From Elusimicrobiota bacterium (GTDB taxonomy: Bacteria > Elusimicrobiota > Elusimicrobia > FEN-1173), in assembly GCA_016706425.1 (NCBI GenBank), contig JADJJR010000001.1, positions 744,001 through 808,000 on the forward strand: a stretch of DNA of 64,000 nt, read 5' to 3'. Position 1 is the first letter of the stretch. The number at the start of each line of letters is the position of its first letter. A program made the position numbers and the translations under genes. Below, piece after piece: positions 41,696-50,522 of this stretch. A model generated the notes under the pieces. That model did not search any database. It saw only the letters and a list, made by a program, of their open reading frames with translations, and was not told the origin of the DNA.

Positions 41696-43288
41696 GTGCG
41701 TTTCCGCTGCATCCTCATCGCGTCCACTCTTGTCCTCGCGGTCGGTCCCCTCACGGGGGCCGACCGCCGGGTGGACCATGGGAAATTTCCCGCCCTCAAA
41801 GGGCCGTTCAAAGACGGCCCGTCCGTCACCAAAGCCTGTTTGTCCTGCCACGACCAATCCGCCCAGGAGTTGATGGCGACGTCCCATTGGACCTGGAAAG
41901 GCCAGGACACCGTGGTCCCCGGCTCCGACGGTAAAACCCGCCGCATCGGCAAGGCCAACCTCATCAATAATTTTTGCATCGGGATTCAATCCAACGAGGC
42001 GAGTTGCACGGCCTGCCACATCGGCTACGGTTGGAAAGACAAAACCTTCAATTTCAACGACGCTTCCCGCATCGATTGCTTGGTTTGCCACGACACCACC
42101 GGCGAGTACACCCGCAAACCCATCGCCGATGAGCCTCTTAACTGGACCGCTCTGGCCCAAGCCGTCGGGCCCACGAGCGTGCAAACCTGCGGGAGTTGCC
42201 ATTTCGCCGGGGGCGGTGGAGAAGGCGTCAAGCACGGCGATTTGGATCCGTCTCTCTTGGACGGCGACAAGATCTTGGATCTGCACATGGCCCCCGACGG
42301 GCTGGCCTTCACCTGTTCCACCTGTCACCGGGGGGAGGAGGCGGCCCACCACATTCGCGGGCGGTCCGCGTCGGTGTCGGTTCGAACGGGGGACCGGTTG
42401 TCCTGCGCCACCTGCCATGGCGAGAGCCCCCACGGGCGCGCTTTCATATACCGCACCGAAGCCGAGCGACGCGCCGGAGATAAACTGCGGGCCGGCCGGC
42501 CCCCGATCCCCGCGGCCGAGGCGAACCGTCTCAATTGGCACGCGCGGCGCATCGCCTGCCAAACCTGCCACATCCCCCGGGTGGCCAAATCCATGCCCAC
42601 CAAAACCTGGTGGGATTGGTCCACCGCCGGGCGCCTTCACGGCGGGAAACCCTACAAGGATTTGGACGAGAACGGCGATATCGTCTACATGAGCGAGAAG
42701 GGCGATTTTAAATGGACCAAGGATCTGGCGCCGGAATACCGCTGGTACAACGGGACCCAGCGACGGTACCTTTTGGGGGATGTGTTTGATCCCTCCCGCC
42801 TCCTGGCCCTCAACCCGCCCCAAGGGTCCGCGGCGGAGCCCGACGCCAAAATATGGCCTTTTAAAATCATGCGGGGGAAACAGCCCTACGACGTTGTGAA
42901 CCGGATTCTCGTTCAACCGAAATTGTCCGGGAAAAAGGGGTCCGGCGCTTTTTGGGAGGATTTCCAGTGGGACAAATCCGTCCGCGTCGGCATGGCCTAC
43001 GTGGGGATGGGGTACAGCGGGACCCTGGGGTTCGCGGAAACGGAAATGTATTGGCCCCTGGGGCACATGGCCGTCGAGGGGTCGGCCGCGCTCTCCTGCC
43101 GCGACTGCCACGCCCGCAACGGGCGCCTGGCGCGCTTGCCGGGGGTTTATATTCCCGGACAGCACCGGAACCGTTGGTTGGACTTTTTCGGGTGGATCGC
43201 CTTTTACGCCGCGTTGGCCGGGGTCCTGTTGCACGCCGGTTTGCGGTGGCGGGGGCGTCGGACGTCCGCCGCCGGAGAGGGAAAATGA
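41696..43288 (+). CDS. Octaheme c-type cytochrome, tetrathionate reductase family, membrane-anchored
   Basis: The 530-aa protein has a signal peptide and eight CXXCH heme sites (starting at about residues 48, 104, 128, 165, 207, 237, 288 and near 475), the layout of octaheme tetrathionate reductase (Otr) relatives. Such enzymes reduce tetrathionate and, in vitro, nitrite or hydroxylamine; the in vivo substrate here is unknown. Unlike soluble Otr it ends with a membrane helix ('WIAFYAALAGVLLHAGL', about 499-515). The stop overlaps the start of a cytochrome b gene, which suggests electron supply from quinol. Confidence 0.87.
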   Translation: MRFRCILIASTLVLAVGPLTGADRRVDHGKFPALKGPFKDGPSVTKACLSCHDQSAQELMATSHWTWKGQDTVVPGSDGKTRRIGKANLINNFCIGIQSNEASCTACHIGYGWKDKTFNFNDASRIDCLVCHDTTGEYTRKPIADEPLNWTALAQAVGPTSVQTCGSCHFAGGGGEGVKHGDLDPSLLDGDKILDLHMAPDGLAFTCSTCHRGEEAAHHIRGRSASVSVRTGDRLSCATCHGESPHGRAFIYRTEAERRAGDKLRAGRPPIPAAEANRLNWHARRIACQTCHIPRVAKSMPTKTWWDWSTAGRLHGGKPYKDLDENGDIVYMSEKGDFKWTKDLAPEYRWYNGTQRRYLLGDVFDPSRLLALNPPQGSAAEPDAKIWPFKIMRGKQPYDVVNRILVQPKLSGKKGSGAFWEDFQWDKSVRVGMAYVGMGYSGTLGFAETEMYWPLGHMAVEGSAALSCRDCHARNGRLARLPGVYIPGQHRNRWLDFFGWIAFYAALAGVLLHAGLRWRGRRTSAAGEGK

Positions 43289-43875
43289 GAATTTATCTGT
43301 TCAAGGTGTACGAGCGGATCTGGCATTGGGTGCAAAGCGCCCTGGTGTTGGTCCTGCTTTGGACCGGGTGGGTGATCCACGGCGCCTGGGGCGGGGTGGG
43401 GTTTTCGAAAGCGGTGGCCCTGCACGAAGCCGTCGGGGTCGGCCTCCTCGTGTTGTCCGCCTTCACGATGTTCTGGCACATCACGACCGGAGAGGGGAAA
43501 CAGTTCATTCCCCGCCGACGGGGACTGGCGGATATGATCCGCTTTTACACCGGGGGCATCTTTCGTGACGCCCCCCACCCGGAGTCGCCGTCGCCGGAGG
43601 CGAAATTCAACCCTTTGCAGCGCTTTGCCTATTTCGGTCTGCTCGTGTTCATCTTCCCGGTTCAAATGGCGACGGGGTTCCTGTTGTGGGGACTGCCGCG
43701 TTTCGACGCCTTCGCCGGGCTTCGGCCCCACCTGGGATCGATGGCTCTGATCCACACGGCGGGGGCCTACGGCATGATGATCTTCATCCTGGTCCACCTC
43801 TACATGATCACCACCGGCCGCACCCTGGGCGCTAACGTCAAGGCGATGTGGACCGGGTGGTCCGATGAATCCTAA
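43285..43875 (+). CDS. Cytochrome b561-type membrane subunit
   Basis: The 196-aa integral membrane protein has four helices and His residues placed for two b hemes ('YERIWHWVQSALVL', 'ALHEAVGVGLL', 'FTMFWHITTGEG', 'LIHTAGAYGMMIFILVHLYM'). This fits the thiosulfate reductase/formate dehydrogenase cytochrome b group. Its ATG overlaps the octaheme cytochrome stop (ATGA), so it is the likely quinol dehydrogenase for it. Confidence 0.88.
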   Translation: MRIYLFKVYERIWHWVQSALVLVLLWTGWVIHGAWGGVGFSKAVALHEAVGVGLLVLSAFTMFWHITTGEGKQFIPRRRGLADMIRFYTGGIFRDAPHPESPSPEAKFNPLQRFAYFGLLVFIFPVQMATGFLLWGLPRFDAFAGLRPHLGSMALIHTAGAYGMMIFILVHLYMITTGRTLGANVKAMWTGWSDES

Positions 43876-43925
43876 ACACCTTCGCCGGTTTTAACCCCCC
43901 CTTTTTTTAACCTTTGGGCCTCCGG

Positions 43926-45362
43926 TCATTGCCCGCCCCGCTCGGGGCCTTTGGCCAGACGGGACAGGTCCGCCGCCGCGCCGCGGATGTTCTTCACCGA
44001 GAAGAGCGAATGTTCGCTTTCGATGAACTGGAGGAAAAAAGGCGCCCGCCCGGCCGCGTCGGTGGGCGATCCCATGGCGCGAAGTTTGTACCCGTTCCGG
44101 GTCAGGGCCTCCGCCGCGTCGGAGCGCAAAAACACCACCCACCCCGTCAAACGGATTGATTTGGAGATGCGGTAAAGAAGGCGGAACAACCCCAAAATGA
44201 GGATCGCGCCTTGGTGCCGTTGGTGCGAGGTCGGGGTGTCGCCGGGCGCCGCGACCGGGTAGGAAAGGAGCGCCGACCACACGTCCGCGAATGCGCTCGC
44301 GTAGGGCTGGGCCAAACAGAGCCCGGAAAGTTCGGCGATTTTCCGGGATTTTTCGAGGCGTTGCAGTTCCTCCGGCCGGGCGGCTTCCAACGCGGGAAGT
44401 CCGAGCGGGGAATTGAGGATGAGCCGAAAGGACCCCACGACCCGGCCCGTGTTATCGGTCGCGGCGGCGTGGACGGACCAGGGGTCGTAGGCGTCCATCA
44501 AAGGCCCCCTCCCCGGCTGCAAAAGGCGGGTTTGAGGCGCCCAGGGCACGATGCGGCGCCGCAACTCGAAAATTTGCCGACGGACCGGGTCCTCCCGGGC
44601 GACCGTGAAATCAAAACCCCCCAAATGGAATTGTTCCTCCGCGGCCCGATCAAATTCGGGCCGGCGCGCGGCGGCGTCGGGTTTGTCCGGCATTCGGCTG
44701 AGCGCTCGCCCGCGCAGGCTCAGAAGGATCGGCCAGGCGTCGGTCCCGCGCACGACGAACGGGCGCGCGGTCGCCTTGCCCTCGGGACCCATGGGCTTCC
44801 AGGGAATGTCGGTCGGCCCCAGCAAGGGGGAGAGCCCCGGTTCGGCCGCGATCACGAGATGGCTGGCGCCGAGGGTTTGGGCCACCTGGGCGGCGAGGTG
44901 CAGAAGCCCGAGGAAAACAAGCCCGCGCGGGGACGGCGGGGGTGGGGTTAAAGCGTCGTTTTCCGTTCGGGGGAAAAAGTCGAAAGATAGGTACTCCCCG
45001 ATTTCATCGGTTTGCGGGGGGGCCTCGGTGCTCAGCGGAGCGTGAACGACCAGTCCGGACAATTGACACGGCCGCGCGGGGGGCCGAAGCGGGTCCAACT
45101 CCCAGGGGTAGGCCGTGGCGAAGGCGGGCAGTCCGCGCCGCGAAACCGGTATCACGCTCAATTGGGCGACGGTGTTCCCTTGGGCGTCGAGCGCCACAAG
45201 GGGAAAAGTCGCCCCTTGGAATTCCCCGCCGGGATCGACGGTCGAAGCCCCGGGGGCGTTCCCGTGCTCTTTAATTAGGAGGTCGGACAGGGGCCGCAAT
45301 TCCGGATTTTGGATTTCCGGAAGGATGGCGGGACAGAATGTGAACGGGCCCAATTTGCTCAT
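43926..45362 (-). CDS. Protein with two tandem FeeM/LuxI-like acyltransferase domains
   Basis: The 478-aa protein looks like an internal duplication. Residues about 285-478 follow the N-acyl amino acid synthase/PEP-CTERM-associated acyltransferase pattern ('MDAYDPWSVHAAATD', 'VVGSFRLILNSPLGLP', 'KSRKIAELSGLCL'). Residues about 20-210 repeat it more weakly ('VALDAQGNTVAQLSVIP', 'CQLSGLVVHAP'). Such GNAT-fold enzymes join acyl chains to amines or make signal molecules. ATG 45362 is chosen for the SD GGAGG about 20 nt upstream and the domain start. It is a single gene after the convergent cytochrome b gene. Confidence 0.62.
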   Translation of the reverse strand: MSKLGPFTFCPAILPEIQNPELRPLSDLLIKEHGNAPGASTVDPGGEFQGATFPLVALDAQGNTVAQLSVIPVSRRGLPAFATAYPWELDPLRPPARPCQLSGLVVHAPLSTEAPPQTDEIGEYLSFDFFPRTENDALTPPPPSPRGLVFLGLLHLAAQVAQTLGASHLVIAAEPGLSPLLGPTDIPWKPMGPEGKATARPFVVRGTDAWPILLSLRGRALSRMPDKPDAAARRPEFDRAAEEQFHLGGFDFTVAREDPVRRQIFELRRRIVPWAPQTRLLQPGRGPLMDAYDPWSVHAAATDNTGRVVGSFRLILNSPLGLPALEAARPEELQRLEKSRKIAELSGLCLAQPYASAFADVWSALLSYPVAAPGDTPTSHQRHQGAILILGLFRLLYRISKSIRLTGWVVFLRSDAAEALTRNGYKLRAMGSPTDAAGRAPFFLQFIESEHSLFSVKNIRGAAADLSRLAKGPERGGQ

Positions 45363-45414
45363 CGGACGGCTCGGAAACCTCCGGGGCCCACGATAGCCCC
45401 GTCGCGGCCCCCTG

Positions 45415-46350
45415 TCAAGGGGTCCCCGGCGTCCCTTGGGCCCCCAGGAGGGCCTGGGCGAAAAGGACTTGCCGATGCGTCTCCAGTTCGGCCGGGTCGA
45501 GGGCCCGGACGTGGGCCTCACGTGGGGAAACGACCCGCAGGTTTTCTCCCGGGTGGAAATGTTCGGCGAATTCGAAAAAATTCGGGGTCTCCGTCAAATT
45601 CGAGCGGGGCCAACCCTCGAACAGAATCCGGTGCCAGCCGTTCGCCAGGGGGGGGGTGGCGGACGATTCGGGCGGCGGAAAATCCGACAACCGAAAGGCC
45701 TTCCGGAATTCCGCTTCAAAGGCGTCGGACATTTCCCCCACCGCCGTGTCGGAGGGCCCGCCCCATACGAGCCCGTGGTGGCGCAAGATCAAAAGGCATC
45801 GGTCCCCCGTCAACGGTCGTTCTTGAAGGGCGTCTCGCACCGCGGCGGTGAGCGCGACGCCCGGGGGCACAGCGGGGATGACGCGGACCGCCACCCCGTT
45901 CAGGAAAGAAGTGCGAGCGAAGATTTCTTCCTCGGGGCGTCTCCCCAGGATTTGCCCGGCCAGGCTGTGGACGTGGGCCGTCCAGGGATGGGGCAAAAGG
46001 GCGTGAAGGCCGGTCTCCAGGGAGGGTCGACCGCCGGGCGGACCAGCGGCGTCCAGGGCGGCGAGGTAGTTTTCCGATGCGGCGGCGCCGGCCCACAGGG
46101 TTTCAAAGTCCCGGTGGAGGCGCGCCAGATCCACTTCCACCCAGCCGGTCGATTCCGTCATGTCGATCAACCGCGTCCGTGTGGCTTTGATGACCATGCG
46201 CCCGCTTTGTTTGACCGCCGTGTTCCCGCTGGCCCCTTGAGACAACAGGAGGTCCAAACCCAATCGCCGGCTCAGCTGGGCGAGACGGGCGGAAATCGTC
46301 AACGGGGGACCGGGCGTCGATGGGGCGGGTTGGTTATTGAGGTTCGTCAC
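45415..46350 (-). CDS. Class II aldolase/adducin-like protein
   Basis: The 311-aa protein contains 'SQGASGNTAVK' (phosphate-binding Gly/Asn motif), 'HPWTAHVHSLAG' and 'LILRHHGLVWGG', which match class II aldolase/adducin proteins with zinc-binding His residues. The family includes fuculose- and ribulose-phosphate aldolases; the substrate here cannot be named. GTG 46350 overlaps the ATPase gene stop (GTGA), so the two are cotranscribed, an unusual pairing with a cation pump. Confidence 0.78.
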   Translation of the reverse strand: MTNLNNQPAPSTPGPPLTISARLAQLSRRLGLDLLLSQGASGNTAVKQSGRMVIKATRTRLIDMTESTGWVEVDLARLHRDFETLWAGAAASENYLAALDAAGPPGGRPSLETGLHALLPHPWTAHVHSLAGQILGRRPEEEIFARTSFLNGVAVRVIPAVPPGVALTAAVRDALQERPLTGDRCLLILRHHGLVWGGPSDTAVGEMSDAFEAEFRKAFRLSDFPPPESSATPPLANGWHRILFEGWPRSNLTETPNFFEFAEHFHPGENLRVVSPREAHVRALDPAELETHRQVLFAQALLGAQGTPGTP

Positions 46351-48725
46351 CGGCGGACCCGCCACACCAGGGGGGGGAAAACCGCGAGGAGGCCCCACAG
46401 CAAGGCCAAGGGGCCCGACTCGGGGGTGTGGAAAACACGGGCGGCAAGGGGCCAATACACCAGCGCCGTCCCCGTGACCCATATCCCCGCGGACGCCACG
46501 AAGGCGCGGACTGTCCAAGGGGAACGGTCCGGGTGGATTTGCCGTTTTTCGGCGACCACCAGGCCGATGTTGCCGAAGACCAGGCCGATGACGGCCAGAC
46601 TTCGCCCGGCGGTCGACGAGGGGGACGCGAGGAATAAGCCCACCGCCATCAACGTCAGAAGCGCCCCCCGTCCCAGGGACGCGGCGAGGGCCCGTCGGTC
46701 GATGAAAGAGGCGAAGCGCTTTGTCTCCGCGGGTTCGTCGAACGCGAGGGCGGACAACGGGTGGACCAGGAGTTCCATCAAGACGATGTGAATGGGCAGC
46801 AACAGGGCGGCGTACCCAAAGAGCGGCGGCACCACCGTCAATACCAGAAGGGGCACGTGGTAGGCGATCAAATAGCCGAAACTCGCCCGAAGACTGGCCA
46901 TCACCCGCCGCCCTTCGAACACGGCCTCGGCGATGCCCTGGAAATCGTTTTTCAGGAGGATCAATTGGGCGGTGGAACGCGCCACATCGGTCGCGTCCTT
47001 GCCCATGCTGACACCCACGTCGGCGCGCTTTAACGCCGCGGCGTCGTTGACCCCGTCCCCGGTCATGGCCACCCGAAGACCCCGGGCGCGCAGGGTGTCC
47101 ACCAATTCCATCTTCTGTTCCGGACGCAATCGGGCGAAGAGCGTCCCCTTTTCGTAAGCCAGGGCTCGATCCGTCGGGGACAACCCAGCGATTTGATCCC
47201 CCGTCATCATCCACGCGTGATCGTGGGGCAAACCGATCTCCTCGGCGATGGCGTGGGCGGTCAACAGGTGGTCGCCCGTCAACATTTTTACCTCGATGCC
47301 GGCGCGGCGGCACTGGGCGATGGCCTCAACGACGCGGGGGCGCACCGGGTCGGTGAAAATCAGGAATCCCATAAAGACCAAACCGCTTTCGTCTTCCTCG
47401 CGGTGCCCCGAAAAACGTCCCTCGCGGGCCGCCAACCCGAGCACCCGCCGTCCCCGGGCGGCTTCGGACTCGGCGGCGGTCCGGATCTCCCGCCGTTCTT
47501 CGGGTGTCACGGCGCAATGCTCCAGAACCCCTTCGACGGCGCCCTTCATGGCGATGCGCCCGGATCCATCGGCGCGCGTCCAAACGTGCGACATGTGTTT
47601 CCCGGTGGCTTCAAAGGGATAATCGTGGGTCAGGGTCCAACCCGTGTGGGCGCGCGCCGCGATTGACCCCCGCGCCGCGGCCCAGGCGAATATGGCTTTC
47701 TCCAGGGCGTCTGTCGGGGCGGGTTCGCAAGCGTGGATCAGGGCGTCCTCGAAAGCCCCGTCGACCCGCGCCGTCCCCCGGGGGCGCGCTTCCACCAATT
47801 GGAAGAGCCCTTCCGTCAAGGTGCCCGTTTTGTCGGTGCAGATGACGTCCACGCCGCCCAGGGCCTCCACCGCCGGCAGGGATTTGACCAATACGCCCCG
47901 TCGGGCCAATCGCCAAGCCGCCAAGCTGAGGTAGAGAGTGAAGACCAAGAGGAACTCTTCGGGGATGGCGGCCATGGCCAGGGTCAAGGCCAGGATGAGA
48001 CTCTCGGCCCAAACCCCGGTCCGGAGGAAGTCGATCACAAACAGGGTTCCCGCCATTCCCACCGCGATCAGGAAGGCTTTTTTTATCACCCGCTCGATGG
48101 CGATGCGCAGCGGGCTGCGGACCGTTTCGAAATCTTTGAGCACCGCGGCGAGGGCGCCGATTTGGGACCGGGCGCCGGTTTTTTCCACCTCGCCCACCCC
48201 CCGGCCCGTCAACACGGTGGTGCCGGAGAAAAACGCGTCGCCGGTGTTTTTCTCCACCGGCACCGACTCCCCCGTCAGCGGGGCCTCATTGACGGTGAGG
48301 CTTTGAGCGTCCCGCAGCCGCCCGTCCGCGGGCAGGGACAATCCCTCTTCCAAGAGAAGGAAATCCCCGGGGACGAGCTCGGCCGCCTGGGTCTGTTGAA
48401 CCCGGCCGTCGCGAATGACATGGCACAGGGGGGTGAGGGTTTTTTTGAGGGCCGCGAGCGCGCGGTGGGACCGAATGTTGAGAAGGACATCCACCCCGAG
48501 GACGGGCAACAGGGCGGCGAGCAGGACGATCGCGTCGGTCCGCTCCCCCATGCCCCAATAGACCGCCGCCAAGACGAGGAGCATGATCCCCATGGGGTCG
48601 CTGATTAGTTCACGGAGGTCCCGCGCCAGGGCGCGTCCGCGGGATTCGTGGAGGACGTTGGCACCGAGCGCGATTCGTCGACGGGCGGCTTCGACCGACG
48701 TGAGGCCGGGGAAGGACAGGGGCAT
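46347..48725 (-). CDS. P-type cation-transporting ATPase
   Basis: The 792-aa pump has the phosphorylation motif 'VICTDKTGTLTEG', actuator motif 'LTGESVPVEKN', hinge 'MTGDGVNDAAALKRADVGVSMG' and 'AAIPEEFLLVF' in helix M4, where classical SERCA-type pumps have PEGL. It lacks an N-terminal heavy-metal domain and has the long C-terminal helix block of P2-like pumps. The ion is uncertain. ATG 48725 begins the N-terminal domain; a longer frame upstream is not supported. Its -10 (TATCAT, about 48758-48763) overlaps that of the divergent gene. Confidence 0.87.
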   Translation of the reverse strand: MPLSFPGLTSVEAARRRIALGANVLHESRGRALARDLRELISDPMGIMLLVLAAVYWGMGERTDAIVLLAALLPVLGVDVLLNIRSHRALAALKKTLTPLCHVIRDGRVQQTQAAELVPGDFLLLEEGLSLPADGRLRDAQSLTVNEAPLTGESVPVEKNTGDAFFSGTTVLTGRGVGEVEKTGARSQIGALAAVLKDFETVRSPLRIAIERVIKKAFLIAVGMAGTLFVIDFLRTGVWAESLILALTLAMAAIPEEFLLVFTLYLSLAAWRLARRGVLVKSLPAVEALGGVDVICTDKTGTLTEGLFQLVEARPRGTARVDGAFEDALIHACEPAPTDALEKAIFAWAAARGSIAARAHTGWTLTHDYPFEATGKHMSHVWTRADGSGRIAMKGAVEGVLEHCAVTPEERREIRTAAESEAARGRRVLGLAAREGRFSGHREEDESGLVFMGFLIFTDPVRPRVVEAIAQCRRAGIEVKMLTGDHLLTAHAIAEEIGLPHDHAWMMTGDQIAGLSPTDRALAYEKGTLFARLRPEQKMELVDTLRARGLRVAMTGDGVNDAAALKRADVGVSMGKDATDVARSTAQLILLKNDFQGIAEAVFEGRRVMASLRASFGYLIAYHVPLLVLTVVPPLFGYAALLLPIHIVLMELLVHPLSALAFDEPAETKRFASFIDRRALAASLGRGALLTLMAVGLFLASPSSTAGRSLAVIGLVFGNIGLVVAEKRQIHPDRSPWTVRAFVASAGIWVTGTALVYWPLAARVFHTPESGPLALLWGLLAVFPPLVWRVRR

Positions 48726-48773
48726 GGGCGGGGACCTCGCGGATTGGGTGTTGGGAAATGATAGGATAAGGCC

Positions 48774-49859
48774 ATGATCCCAACAAGGATTTTCGCGATG
48801 GCGGTGTTGGCGGTTTCGATGGGGTGCGCCCGCCGGCCGGCGGAGGGTTTGGTCAAGCAGTTGCGTTCCCCCAACCCCGAGACGCGGATCCGGGGCGCCG
48901 AAGGGGTGTTGGCCCAAAAGCCCCCGGCCGTTGAAGTCTTGCCCGCGCTGACCGACGCTTTTCGGGACCCCCGCGCCAAGGTATACACGGCCGCCGCCCG
49001 GGCGACCCTCTCCCTGGGGAACCCCGGCGTCGACGCCCTGGCCCGACTCCTCTCCGACAAAGACGCCTGGGTTCGTTGTCGCGCGGCGGAGACCCTGGGC
49101 CTCGCCCGCCCCGTGGCGGCCCGGGCCGTCCCCCAGCTCCTGCGGGCCCTGGAGGACCATGATTTCTGCGTGACCGGAAAATCGGTGGACGCCCTGGGCG
49201 TCATCGGGGAGCCGGCGGTGCCCGGACTGCTCGAGCTTTTGAAGGACAACAACCCGGCGATCCGCCGCAACGCCGGGGACGCCCTCGGGCGCATGCCCTT
49301 AAACCTCCAGGCCCAGGCCGTCGAGGTGCTCCTCCCCGCGTTCAAAGACAAGGACGAATTCACCCGCGGCGAAGCCGCCATGCGTCTCGCGGGCATGGGG
49401 GGCGTGGCGGCGCCGGTGTTTTTGACCGCGCTGCAAGGGAGCGACGTCGATCTGAAGCTCCGGGCGCTGGACGGTTTGGAGGAGATCGCGGACACCCGGG
49501 CCGAGGTGGTCAACGCCCTGATGGAAACCCTGGCCGACCCGTCGCGGACGGTGCGGCTGAGGGCCTCGGCGGTTTTGGGGCGGTTGGGCCAAAAGGACGA
49601 GAAAATGGCCGAGCGCCTTTTGCCGCTTCTGCAGTCGAAGGACACGAAAGTCCTGCACGGCGTCATGTCCGCCCTGGGGGACATGGGGGCGGCGGGCGCC
49701 GTCGCCCTGACCGATTTGATCCGCCTGATGGACACCCACGCGGATTCGGCGATCCGTTCCGAAGCCTCCGAGGCGCTCTTTAAAATGGGCCTCACGGAAT
49801 CCATCACCGCCGCCGAGCGCCGCAACATGGACGAGTACCGGCGGAACAACGTGCCTTGA
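48774..49859 (+). CDS. HEAT-repeat lipoprotein
   Basis: The 361-aa protein has a lipoprotein signal (lipobox VSMGC, Cys about 18) and is otherwise built of about nine HEAT/PBS-lyase-like repeats with recurring 'RxxAAxxLG' helices ('AWVRCRAAETLGLA', 'PAIRRNAGDALGRM', 'RTVRLRASAVLGRLG'). Such scaffolds bind partner proteins; location would be the envelope. A TAGGAT -10-like box lies 6 nt before the ATG. It precedes the lpoB-like gene by 56 nt. Confidence 0.82.
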   Translation: MIPTRIFAMAVLAVSMGCARRPAEGLVKQLRSPNPETRIRGAEGVLAQKPPAVEVLPALTDAFRDPRAKVYTAAARATLSLGNPGVDALARLLSDKDAWVRCRAAETLGLARPVAARAVPQLLRALEDHDFCVTGKSVDALGVIGEPAVPGLLELLKDNNPAIRRNAGDALGRMPLNLQAQAVEVLLPAFKDKDEFTRGEAAMRLAGMGGVAAPVFLTALQGSDVDLKLRALDGLEEIADTRAEVVNALMETLADPSRTVRLRASAVLGRLGQKDEKMAERLLPLLQSKDTKVLHGVMSALGDMGAAGAVALTDLIRLMDTHADSAIRSEASEALFKMGLTESITAAERRNMDEYRRNNVP

Positions 49860-49915
49860 CGGCGGCGCGTCACGGATGTAAATTTGGCAATAAGATCCCC
49901 CAAGGAGAAACCCCT

Positions 49916-50515
49916 ATGACTCGGACCCTGGCGTTGATGGCGGCGGTGGCGTTGTTGACCGGTTGCTCGGCGAAATACGTGCGGGACACGGACGTCCCCA
50001 CGCTCGACAAGCCCGCGATGTCCACAGGGCTTGACCGGGCCGACCTCGAACGCCTGTACAACGAAAACATCCAAACCCTTTTGGCCTCACCGGTGATGGC
50101 GGAATGGCAGAACGCCGCCGTGAAAACCGGCAAAAAATCCGTGGTGGCGATTTTCCCGATCGTCAACGAAACCACCGAACACATCGACACACAGTTGGAC
50201 GCCCTGTTGAGTAAAATGGAGACCCAGCTGGTGGGCACCGGCGCTCTGTCGGTGGTCAGCCGCCAGCGCCAACAACAATTGGCCGAGGAACTGCGCCTGC
50301 AACAGAGCGGCGCCTTCGACGCCGCCCAGTCGGCGAAGCTGGGCCGCATGCTCGGCGCCAAATACTACGTCACGGGCAAAATCTACGACAGCGCCGAGCG
50401 CACGAAGGGCGCGCGCCGGGTGCAATACTTCCTGTTTATGCAGGTGATCGAGTTGGAGACCAGCCTCGTCGCCTGGCAAAAAGAAGCCGCCCTTTCCAAG
50501 GGCCTTCTGAAGTAA
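49916..50515 (+). CDS. lpoB: LpoB-like penicillin-binding protein activator
   Basis: The 199-aa lipoprotein (lipobox LTGC) has the LpoB core: 'VVAIFPIVNETTEHID', 'TGALSVVSRQRQQQLAEEL' and 'GRMLGAKYYVTGKIYD'. LpoB spans the periplasm from the outer membrane and activates a class A penicillin-binding protein. The ATG at 49916 follows an AAGGAG SD; the longer frame adds no signal. The COG3014-like gene 7 nt downstream is its usual neighbour. Confidence 0.83.
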   Translation: MTRTLALMAAVALLTGCSAKYVRDTDVPTLDKPAMSTGLDRADLERLYNENIQTLLASPVMAEWQNAAVKTGKKSVVAIFPIVNETTEHIDTQLDALLSKMETQLVGTGALSVVSRQRQQQLAEELRLQQSGAFDAAQSAKLGRMLGAKYYVTGKIYDSAERTKGARRVQYFLFMQVIELETSLVAWQKEAALSKGLLK

Positions 50516-50522
50516 TCATCCG

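Noticed and set aside
39854..43234. A 1126-aa reading frame on the minus strand
   Set aside because: It is the shadow of the porin and octaheme cytochrome genes, which have signal peptides and eight heme motifs; the minus frame is His/Gly/Arg-rich without domains.
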